Positions 11,759 through 22,577 of a stretch of 64,000 bases of DNA are shown piece after piece. The stretch is from Vermamoeba vermiformis (Eukaryota; Tubulinea; Echinamoebida). The number at the start of each line of letters is the position of its first letter. The first letter of the stretch is position 1. The DNA lies in NCBI GenBank assembly GCA_045837725.1, contig JBEWZL010000184.1, positions 124,001 through 188,000 of the forward strand. The letters are read 5' to 3'. Under the pieces are notes generated by a model, which was not told where the DNA came from, did no database searches, and saw only the letters and a list, made by a program, of their open reading frames with translations. The position numbers were made by a program, and so were the translations under genes.

Positions 11759-14136
11759 ATGAGTCGAGGCACCAAGAGGACGCGTGACGAAGCAGATGTA
11801 GCAGAGGACGATGACTTTGGCCCTCCTCGTCCCAGCGAGGGCGACGAGACTAGCGACACCAATAACAACAACACTACTACTGATGCGAGTGAAGCACAGC
11901 CCAAGAAGAAGCAGAAGATTGTCAAGTTTGAGAAGTTGTATTTGGATCTGCTGCCGAGTGCCGAGCTGTACGAGCGCAGCTATATGCACCGCGATGTAGT
12001 GTCGCACATTGTGGTCACTAAGACGGACTTTATTATCACAGCTAGTGTGGATGGACACGTCAAGTTCTGGAAGAAACAGCCGCTCGGGATCGAGTTCGTC
12101 AAACACTTCTTATCGCACACAGGTATGCATATTAATAGCACCCATATTATTATAATGCTCTCTGTATTATTGGCTGCGCAGTCGAGTGCCGTACCGCAAC
12201 GAAACTCTCGATCCACTGCCCTCCACAAAAATAATTCAGAAAATTGCAGCAATAACTCGCGCACTATCCAGCAATAATATGTGTCCTACAATAGGACTGA
12301 AATAATAATTACAATGCAGGGGAGTGGATCTGAGAAAATTCTTTGCTCATTCAATTCACTGAATTATTCGTTCACTGAAACTAATCTCGCCTTAATCTCG
12401 CAGCACCAGTCACAGGCCTCGCAGCGAGTACAGATGGTCTATTTTTAGCCTCGGCTGCCAAGGACAAGACACTCAAGGTGTATGACGTCATCAACTTCGG
12501 TACGCACTGCTGTCACGTGACAGGTGTCAGGGACTGATCTTTATTACCAAATTTAGACATGATCAACATGCTGCGCGTGCCCTTCACGCCGAGCACGTGC
12601 GAGTGGATTCACAAGCGCGGGGCCATGCGACCGCTGCTGGCAGTGTAAGTGCCTGTTTGACACGTGTCATCGACTGACTCGCGTGACAGGGGCGACAAAG
12701 ACAGCGGAACAATTCGCGTGTACGACGGCAGTGGCGTGGACAAAGACGAGCAGGGCTTCAATGTTCCGCAGCACGTGATCAGTCTGCACAAAGCGAGTGT
12801 CGTGCAGATGAAATTCAATGAAATCTACGACACGTGTCTCTCGATCGATGCGCGCGGCATGGTCGAGTACTGGTCACCTGCGGAACAATTCGGACTGCCA
12901 CGTGCCATCACCTTCCAATTTAAGACCGAGACCGATTTGTATCACTTTGCCAAGGTGAGTCAGTGACAGGTGTCAAACTGCGTGTTGCAACTAATCACGT
13001 GACAATATTTGCAGAACAAGTCAGTGCCACTCTCCCTCGCCTTCAGCCCTGATGGACGTCAATTTGCAGTCATTACGATCGATCGACAGGTGATCGTGTT
13101 CAATTTCCTTTCTGGGAAGTTGTCGCGTGTCTACGACGAGTCGCTGGCAGTGGTGACAGCGAGTCAGAAAGAGGGCGCGGAAAATCTAAAAATAGATCCG
13201 ATTGACTTTGGTCGTCGCATGGCGGTGGAACATCAGCTCGACAAGGGCTGGACTGATGGCACTGTGCCACCGCCCAGTCTCCTGTTTGACACTTCGAGCA
13301 ATTTCCTAATTTATCCCACCATGCTGGGCATCAAAGTGGTCAATGTGCACACCAATCAGCTGCGTCACGTGCTCGGCAAGTCCGAGTCGGAGCGCTACAC
13401 GGTGCTGGCACTCTACCAGGGCAAGACCACGGGCTCTGCGGCACTCGGCACACTCGCGGTCAATGCCGAGCACGATCCCACCATCTTTGCAGCTGCGTTC
13501 AAGAAACACCGCTTCTACATGTTCACGCGCCGCGACCCCGACACGGGTGTGGACGGCGATCAGTCACGTGACGTGTTCAATGAACGGCCGACCAAGGACG
13601 AACAGGCCTCCATCCCCGCGCACAAACAGCGCTCGAACAAATTGGCACGCCGCGCAGTGCTGCACACGACCCTGGGCGACATTCACCTCGCGCTGTTTGC
13701 AGATGACACGCCCAAGACCGTCGAGAACTTCACAGTGCATTCCAAAAATGGTTATTACAACGGCGTCATCTTCCACCGCGTGATCCGTGGATTCATGATC
13801 CAGACGGGAGATCCGCTGGGTGATGGCACTGGTGGCACGAGTATCTGGGGCGGAGATTTCGAAGACGAATTCGTGCCGCACTTGAAGCACGATGTGCCGG
13901 GCACGGTGTCGATGGCCAATGCGTCCAAGCCCGACACGAATGGCAGTCAGTTCTTCATCACCACCGTGCCCACGCCGCACCTCGATCAGCGCCACACCGT
14001 GTTTGGACGCGTGACACGTGGCATGGATGTCGTGACAGCCATTGAGCGCACCAAGACTGATCGACGCACGGAAAAACCATTTACGGACATCAAGATACTA
14101 AATATAGAAGTGCTGTTCGATGACGCACCGAAATAA
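11759..14136 (+). CDS. PPWD1: PPWD1: WD-repeat cyclophilin of the spliceosome
   Basis: Five exons (11759-12122, 12404-12499, 12557-12644, 12690-12954, 13015-14136) give 644 residues, against about 646 in animals. After an acidic low-complexity start comes [20 protein letters not shown] and [17 protein letters not shown], then WD repeats ([46 protein letters not shown]). The last 165 residues are a complete cyclophilin domain with [21 protein letters not shown] and HTVFGRV. Catalytic Arg and Phe positions of active cyclophilins are present. PPWD1 is a nuclear peptidyl-prolyl isomerase found in catalytic spliceosomes. Introns 1-4 hold CACGTG or CAGGTG palindromes. Confidence 0.95.
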
Positions 14137-16862
14137 ACACGTTGCCTAATTAGTACCGAATGACACGTCACCACTATTTATTTACAACAGCTGCTCCTAT
14201 ACTACACTGCACTCATTGTGCGAGGCCAGGCAAGTGTGCCACCATCGCTGCGCGCAGATCTGCATCGTCCTCGCACGCACCGCGCAGCACTGCAGCACGT
14301 GCTGTCACCACGTGACTCGGGGGTTGTTCCGCGAGCTGTTTGTGCGACAGTAGTGGCTCGTGATCGGTCCAAAAATAGAACACGTCTTGCACGACACGTG
14401 ACAGTGGTCGCTGGGATTTAATCCAGTGACTCCACAACTGCTGTCGCGACCACTCGTCGCCCAGGGCTGCGGAGAACACTCCGAGAGTCACGTGGCGGAC
14501 CAGGGCCCAATACAGATCGGAATTTCGCAATTCTTCAGTGACTTGCGGTGCAGCTAGCCACGTCATGGCACTTTTGACACGTGTCACAGTGAGGTCTCCA
14601 ACGAGTGCGTACAGCGGTCGAGTCACGTGACTGATCAGGGTGGTCCAGGCTGTGGCCAGTGTTGACCATATTTGGTTCGCACACTGCGCAGGAAGTGCTG
14701 TCAACAACCACGTGGCCAGGGCCTGTCCTCCAGCACCCTCTGACAGCCAAATCTCCGCAATATCTCCGAGCTTGGCTGCGGTGGTCGGTCCTGCGCTGTC
14801 GAGAGCCAAATCTCCCCTTGCGGAGATCGTTCTGATCACGTGCGCGGCCATGCTGTCAATGACTGGATCGGCGCAGATCTGTGGTCCGAGCAAGAACAGT
14901 CGACCGAGCTCTAAAAATAGCACGTCTGCGGGGTATTGTGCAAAGTCTATATTAAGTGCAAAGGTTAATGCTGTCTCAATAAATAACTGCAAAGACTTAC
15001 AGTGCGCGTTGTGTATCGACAAGAAGCACGTGACGCGAATGTATTGCTGCACAAAGTGTTGCACAAATTCTTGCAATAATTGCTCGCGTTCCGTGCTGTC
15101 CTCGCTCTCGTTCAGTGAACGGTGTGCGTAGTGCAGGGGCCAGAACAGCCACGTGCCGTTGAGTGGCAGCACGCTCTTGTCAAGCGCGATCACGTGCGTC
15201 AACTGGCCACGTGTCACAAAGTCACGTGTCAAAGTGAATGCGCGACTCTCCGTGTCAGCTGTCACCTGCGTGTCAACGGGCAGCTCGTACGGATTGAGCA
15301 CCATCCCAAAATAGAAGTCAATGAACTCCACGAGACTGTCGCGGTGCTGATCGAGTTGTGACATGATGACGTGTTGTTCACTGAATGCTGATTTCACTGA
15401 AAGGGACTCTGTGCGGCGGGACAAATCGTCAATCACGTGATCACGTGTCATCAGGTACACTTGACGGTTGAGAATCACGTGCTCGAACATTTCCAAAACA
15501 AGCAATTCATCGCCAGGCAGCAGCTGATCTACTGCGCGCATTGCCAAAGAAGGAAGTTGTTTCATGAACGAGAGATCGGTCGAGATCTGTTGGCGATGCA
15601 CCATATTTAGCAACATCACCAGGGACTGCGCTAGTCGTCTGCTCGGCACGTGCGTGAATAACTTGGGCAAAGTCTTCTTGTCCAGGGCCTTGCCAAATTT
15701 GGTAGTGAACGGCAATCGATCGTTGGTGTCGAGCAGTGTCACGAGCAGCTGTTGAAAGCTTTGCACGAGTGTTGCGTCTAAAAATAGCAACACGTTCTTG
15801 GCCTGCACTTCATCGAGCAGCTGATTGTAGTCTTCGATCAGGGCCATTACCATATATAGTAATCGCGTCACAGCGAGCACCGAGTTCTGCGCGGCGATGG
15901 AGGTCGAGGTTTGACAGCTCCATGTCAAGCAGGGCAATGTTTGCAGCCACACTGAGCCACGCAACTCGTCGGAATTACTCAGCTGCGTCACGTGTGCCAG
16001 TGACTCGCGGAATAACTTTGACTGGGTGAGGGGCGCGACATATTTGGCAATCACGTGACTGAGCTGCTGCACAGCTACTTGCACGTGTGTCACGTGATCT
16101 TCAGGCAGTTGTTTGAGGTGCTTAAAATAGCTGCTCAAAAAGTGCAAAATTGCCGCAACGGCTGTCACGTGCTCGCGAATACTTGCAAAGTCTGACTTGT
16201 TGCTGTCCACAGCTGTCAACAAACTGTCAAGTGCCAGCAGACTGGGCTGAAACAGATTCGACACGTGACTCCAGTGCAGGACGGGGCCCTGGGAGATTTC
16301 GCTGCCCTGATCGGTCGATGTGGTGGCACTGTTCACCACGGCTATTTCGAGCAGTCCTTCCAGCGCTAAAAATAGTGCAGTAGTGACGCGTGCAGGATCG
16401 CGAGCCAGAATTTCCTTTTTTGTCTGCAGATGTGTGATGTGCTCGATGATCACGTGATAGATGTCTAAAAATAGCTCGGAGGTCAGTCCGTACCGCACGC
16501 ACGTGTGCCACAGTCGCAAAGTCTGCACGGTGAGGGCCGGCAGCGACGCGTGCTGCAACAGATCACGTGGAGGGCGTACAAAATAGGCAATCACCAGCGG
16601 AAGAATTCCTTGCGCAGATTTGTTGAGATCTTCGTCGTCTGCGCGCGGGTCAGTCTCGCCTTCCTGATTTAGTAATAGCGGGGAAGCAGGGAGCAGACCC
16701 AAGAATCGTTGACAGGTGTCAAGTGACGACGCGCAACACAGCTGCAATAACTGCAAAGCTTTCGGGTGTGGTCTGTACGGCGTGTCATCGCGTGTCACAC
16801 TCTGATTGACGTGCACAAAGTCACGTGTGATGACGTGCAGCAGACGAGGGCACTAAAAATAG
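12439..16862. repeat. Iterated CTAAAAATAG decamers (MEF2/MADS-like word)
   Basis: Exact copies of CTAAAAATAG or its complement CTATTTTTAG lie at 12439-12448, 13186-13195, 14911-14920, 15778-15787, 16366-16375, 16465-16474 and 16853-16862. Six are in PPWD1 or RPAP1 coding sequence and the last abuts a splice acceptor. About 0.1 would be expected in the whole window. The word equals the animal MEF2 consensus, but whether a MADS-box protein binds here is unknown. Confidence 0.75.
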
Positions 16863-18747
16863 CACTGGTCAGTGATCGATCGGCGGAATAATTGACACTT
16901 ACGCTGAGCACGTGATTGACACCTGTCTCCGAGTGACGGGCCGCAGCGAGACAGAGATCTAAAATTAGCTCCACAATCACGTGGCTCTGCGGTCGCATCA
17001 CTTCGAGCACGTATCTGACACGTGTCAACAGCCCTGTTTGCAGCACTGCTGTCATCACGTCGCGCTGACTCAGTTCCAAATCGGTCAATTGTTCCGCTTC
17101 ACCGTCCTCTGTCACGCCGACCACGTGCTCGGAGATCAGGGGCCAGATACACGCTCCGTGCCACGTGGTTGCAATCTCGTCGTAGATCTCCGCGTCACGT
17201 GCGTTCACTAACAGCGCGTGCAGGGCGCGAAGGGCGTCACTGACCAGGGCTTCAGGGCCTTCATCCAGAGCTCGGCGCACCAAAAGAGGCAATTTGTGCT
17301 CAATGGCCCAGGTCAGTACTTCCGCGGCTTGTGATTGGTCCGCGCTCTGTTTCCAATTTTGGAGAATGTTTGCCACCACGTGCACTGCCAGCGCGCGCTG
17401 CTTTTTGACAGTTGATGACATGAGGTGCAACAATTCTTGCAAAGTATACCCTGGTAGCTCGGGCTGATCTCCGTGGTGATACAGACTCGGATCGTATTGT
17501 TCCGCACTGGCACTTGTCACGCGATGGCCTGCAAAATCATAGCGCCAGTGTGCAGGACGCGAAGTGACATCTGTCATTGAGGTGTCAGCAGTGACAGGTG
17601 TCATCCACTGTGTTTTTTCGCGCTCTAATTGTTCCGCTGTCAATGGCTCGTCCTGGTCGATGTTTGACACGACAGGTGTCAATGTGTCACGCGTGTCATA
17701 AACGAATCCTTTGTTCGCGAGATCGATCACCTCATGCGGATTGACACGTGTCATTGGCGTGTTCGGGCTGGCCTCTTGTTTTTCCAAATTAGGCAACTTG
17801 TTCATGCGTGCTGCACCGCGTTGTTTGAGTCGCGCGACTAATTTTGGATCGATCGAGCTGAATATCTCCTGCTGCATCTCACTGATCTCCGCGGCACTCA
17901 GATTGCCTAATTTGGCAGTGTTCTCAGCATCGACCTCTGCTAACAAATCTGCATTGTTGTTCGGTGCGGTACTCGCAGTGACACCTGTCATTCGTGCGGG
18001 TTGCGGTTTGACACGTTTCAAGTTGAGTTCAGAGCGGTGTTTGACAGGCGGGAATGCCGTGCTGCGCGGAGGTGGCGGAGTGACAGGTGTCAAGACTTGA
18101 TCTCGCTCCACAATCTGCGTCATCACGTGACTGATGTGTCGATCACCAACTGACGCACGGTTAGTGACATTGGTTCAGTGAACGGTGCTGGCACTCACCT
18201 CGCATGCGATGTGCCACGTCATCGTCGTCATCGCGGTCACGTGACTGTTTGAACAGCGATTTCTTTTTTTGGACATTGACTGCTTGACGCGACAGATCTG
18301 GCGTGGTCTGCGGCAACTGACCAATGCGCACGACGTCCTTTTCGACTGCGCTGATTGGCTCGGAGTCTTTGCTAGAATTCGCGGGGCTATTTTTGACCGC
18401 GCTCTTGTTCACGCGCACCACTTGCGCTGCGGGTGCTTTGCCGCTGCGGAGAAACTCTTCCTGCAATGCCGCGACATTAGTAGTGTTGTGCTGCATATTA
18501 ATGCGATTGGCTCGAATAGATATATGCATATAAACATATATATTGGTGCTTTCACAATTTAGCGTGCAGATCGCGATCGGACCACAAACTAATTATCTTA
18601 GCAAGACTCGTGCAATAGTTATGGCAATAATTTCAAAATAAATCGGTGATATTAATATAGCGTCATATTGTCGCTAATTCAGTCGCTTACTTGTTGCTGG
18701 ATCAAGTCCTCCGTGTCTTCGGCTTCAAATAATGACTTGCGTTCCAT
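14213..18747 (-). CDS. RPAP1: RNA polymerase II-associated protein 1
   Basis: Four exons on the minus strand (18747-18691, 18490-18199, 18149-16903, 16852-14213) encode 1411 residues, near human RPAP1 (1393). Family features in order: N-terminal LQEEFLRSGKAPAAQVVRVN; the helix EISEMQQEIFSSIDPKLVARLKQR; HWRYDFAGHRV; YHHGDQPELPGYTLQELLHL followed by QRALAVHVVANIL; and a long helical-repeat C-terminal half. RPAP1 helps assemble or import RNA polymerase II and binds Mediator. The gene is saturated with CACGTG hexamers (roughly 35-40 by my count in 4.5 kb, where about one is expected) and has five exact CTAAAAATAG decamers, four of them within coding sequence and one at the 3' end of the third intron. 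Confidence 0.92.
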
Positions 18748-18966
18748 GGCACTCGTTCACTATAGATTATTGCAACTAACACTACAATCAAGTGTTCTAT
18801 TGTGGTGTTCTCGTTCAGATCTGTTGCAAACTATTCTAGGCCCCCACGTGCTTTTTTTTTGCAAGCACGAAAATTTCACGCGAAGTTGCAAAATTATTTG
18901 AAGGCGTGTTGCGAGCACAGTCATAATTGAGTGGCTGTATTTGCTTGCTATGTAATATTGCCCAAG

Positions 18967-21826
18967 ATGATGGAAGGTTGGAATCAATTGACCGATCGAT
19001 ATTATCGCAAAAAAGATGTATATGAATTGGGCTGGCAAGGCGTTGACTTCAATAAATTAAAGCTCGTTGGTGCACCATATGGCGGACCTGTTGGTACAGT
19101 ATTTAGCTTATTATAACACAATATTGTTGTTGGAGAATATTCCATTTAATAATCAAAAATCGAATTAAATTAGTTACAGCTCGTAGTAATACCTACATTA
19201 ACAATATTATTATGCAGCTCTTATGCGAGATAATTCAAAAATGTTAATGGTCAAGGAGACCAATCTGAGCCCTGTTATTGACATCTACACCTCTTCTGGC
19301 AACAAATTAGGCTCTATTTTGGTAAATATATATGGCACATGCTATCTATACATATTATTCACTCGTCTGACACAATCTACTCGACTAAAGGTTGATCAGA
19401 AGCGGATGCCGATTGTCAAAATGGGTTGGAGCGATGACGAGCGTTTGATTATCATCACCGAGTACGTACATGCACCACTCTATATAACCAAGTACTCATA
19501 GCACCCCAGGGACGGCATGTTGTACCAGTACAATGTGTTTGGCCAGCTGCTCAACAAGTTCATCATTGACGGCGTAAGTCATGCCCATAAAGCTCATATT
19601 AGTGACTCATACATGCACTGCAGGAGTGTCAAAAGGGTGTATATGACTGCTACATATTCCCCACAGGTGCCGTGGTCATGTCGCGCAGCTACAAGCTGTT
19701 CCTCATCCACAACTGGGATCAGATCAAAGTCCTCAAGCTGCGCGATGCCAATTTGACCGAAGCACCGCGCTGCTGGACTGTCATTGAACCGCAAGTCTCG
19801 GTGAGCAGTCAAGGCCAGGTTACTACAGTCTGGTCGAGTGCTGACGGCGAGCCCAGTGTGGATGTGCTGCTCGCCCTCGACTCGGGCACGGTGCTCGTTG
19901 TGTCGCGCGACGAGGCCACAGACATGGCCATCACGAATGGACCGTTCTTGAAGATGACAGTCAGTCCCACGGGCAAGATCTTGGCGTGTTTCAATGCGCG
20001 CGGTGACGTGTGGGTGGTGACGACGGACTTCAATTCAAATCTCTCCACATTTGCCACCAAGAGTCCGCAGGCCCCTACACAGCTCGTGTGGTGCGGTCCC
20101 GATGCAGTGGTGTGTTACTGGAGTGGTGGCGAGGACAACATCTTGTTTCTGATTGGTCCGCGCACCGACAAAGACAACTGGCTCAAGTTCAGCTACGACG
20201 AGCCCATTCAACTGGTCTCCGAGCCCGATGGACTCAGAATCTTCTCGCCCACGCAGTGCGAGTTCTTGCAGCGCGTGCCCAATGTGGTGGAGAGTGTGTT
20301 GAAGATGGGCAGCACGAGTCCTGGCGCCATGTTGTTGGCCGCGTGGGAGTGGTTTCAGAAGAAGAGCGCCAAGGCTGATGACACGCTGCGTCACGACATT
20401 AAACAGGACTTGGGCCAGGCTGTCGATCACTGCATTGAAGCTGCTGCACACGAATTCGATCCCGCCATGCAGCGCAAGCTCTTGAAAGCAGCAGCATATG
20501 GCAAGGCCTTCATTGACGAGTACAACAGCGACTTTTTTGTCGAGATCTGCCGCACTCTGCGCGTGTTGAATGGCGTGCGCTACTTTGAGATTGGCATGCC
20601 ACTGACTTACACGCAGTACAAGTTGATGGGCACTAGTCTGCTCATTGATCGATTATTGGCACGGCATCATCACCTCTTGGCGTACAAGATCTGCGACTAC
20701 CTGCATCTGCCTTCGGACCGAGTTCTCATCCACTGGGCTATTGCTAAGGTGCAATCATCTACCAATGACGAACAAACTGCGAAGGAGATTGTTAAGAAGC
20801 TCAAATCTCATACTGGAATTTCATTCGCCGAGATCGCATCTGCTGCGCATCGAAAGAACAAAACAGCGCTCGCCACTATGCTACTGGACTACGAGCCTCG
20901 ACCAGCAGATCAAGTGCCACTGCTCCTGTCTATGCGCCAGTACGAAGCAGCGCTGCTCAAGTCCTTACAGAGCGGTGACACAGATCTGGTGCACCTCGTT
21001 TTAGTTCAGCTGCGCGGTCAATTAGCTGCGAGTGAATTGATGCACCTCATTGGCAAATATGATACTGCCTTGGCATTGTATATTAAGAGCTGCAAGGACC
21101 ACGACAAAGAGCGCGACAAGCTGCGCGAACTCTACACATTGCAACAGCGACCAGATCTGCTTGCTGGACTGCTCGTACGCGAGGCTTATCAGCATCCAGT
21201 ACGTATACTAATATTCTATTATTGTTGTTAACATGTTCTGCCATTAGGACCTTGAAGCACGTCGCGAGAGATTGCATCAAGCGATGAACCAGTACAAGAA
21301 GGTAGATCCGACAGCCGCCAAGGCCACAGAAGAGCAAATCGGTCTATTACTGTTGCAGAAGGAGCTAGAAGTATCATTGGGTGGTAAATTCGTTGGCTCG
21401 TCACTCAGCAACACGCTGTACCGTCTGATCTTGATGGGCGAGCACAAGCGCGTACTCAAAATCAAGAACGAGTTCAAAGTGCCCGACAAGCGCTATTGGT
21501 GGCTGCGTATTAAAGCACTAGCAGAGGCGCACGAGTGGACGGAGCTCGAACAGTTCTCCAAAGAAAAGAAGTCGCCGATCGGTTACGCGCCGTTTGCTGA
21601 AGTCTGCTTGCAGGCCAACAAGCTCGATGAAGCTACTAAATATGTGCGCAAGATCACCGAACCTGATCAACGTGCACGATATTGGGCTCGATTGGGCCAG
21701 TGGAGCGAGGCTGTCGCTGCTGCTCGTGAAGCACGCGATCCAAATCTGTTGATTTATCTTCGCAACAGATGTCCTGACCCAGCACTCGTGGCGAATATTG
21801 ACCAGCTACTACAGCAACAGAAATAA
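18967..21826 (+). CDS. VPS16: VPS16, core subunit of HOPS/CORVET tethering complexes
   Basis: Six exons (18967-19093, 19218-19321, 19391-19461, 19510-19573, 19624-21198, 21248-21826) give 839 residues, the same length as human VPS16. Diagnostic stretches are VGAPYGGPVALMRD, IVKMGWSDDERLIII, APRCWTVI, PLTYTQYKLMG, AKLLEYEPR-like TMLLDYEPRPADQVPLLLSM, SGDTDLVHLVLVQL, and VPDKRYWWLRIKALAE with SKEKKSPIGYAPFAEVC. The N-terminus is a beta-propeller and the C-terminus an alpha-solenoid. In known systems VPS16 binds VPS33 and the pair drives SNARE assembly at endosomes and lysosomes. VPS33 is encoded 17 kb downstream on the opposite strand. Confidence 0.95.
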
Positions 21827-21970
21827 CGCTGTCTTGTAATAAATATGATGTTATCACTGACTTACTCGTCAATATTCGGCTTGACAGAGCACCACAACTG
21901 GAGTTTGAATGAATTGCGGCGCATTAAATATTGAATGACAACAACTACCACCGTGTAATACATATCAAAT

Positions 21971-22547
21971 ATGGAGCCTAAAAAGCGCGGCAGACCTCCT
22001 AAGTACGTGCGTGCAAATCTTTAATGGTTATCTCTTATTTATTACTGGCGATAATTATGAATGCAATAATAATTAATAATACATTGATGTTTTAGTTATT
22101 AATCATTATTGTGGCAGAAAGAATTATTAATTCTGCCCTTAAATTAAATGAGATCTCTTTTCTCTTAGGCACAAGAACAAAGAGAGCCCCACAAGCATAA
22201 TTAGCGGCAATAACAACAATACTAATGTCAATAATAAGAATCCAAAGACAATCATTCCACCCAGATCAGCCAAAACAGCGCCACCAGGCTACTACAAATG
22301 CAAGCACAAGCACTGCCACGCGTACTGCGAGAACCAAGACATACTTCGCCGTCACGAAGAGGACTTCAAATATCATCGCCGACACTACCAAGAGCTCGGC
22401 GACAATTGCAGGATCTGTTTGCAACTCGCGACGCAGTTACTCTGGCAGCGCATTATTTCATACCGCGAATTGACTGCGCTGTCACGTGACTTGTTGAAGC
22501 TCGTGGAGACCACGCGCAACACCCCTCCGACATTGAGCGAGCAATAA
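21971..22547 (+). CDS. Small AT-hook / single zinc-finger-like nuclear protein
   Basis: Two exons (21971-22002, 22169-22547) encode 136 residues. The first 11 residues, MEPKKRGRPPK, contain a textbook AT-hook (RGRPPK). Centrally, YYKCKHKHCHAYCENQDILRRHEEDFKYH looks like a C2H2 finger with C-x4-C spacing followed by histidines. A helical C-terminus contains a further CRIC pair. I do not recognise an orthologue. The AT-hook plus finger suggests minor-groove DNA binding. The intron splits the AT-hook lysine codon. Confidence 0.65.
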
Positions 22548-22577
22548 AGCATGTACATAGTTGTAGTTTACTCTATC

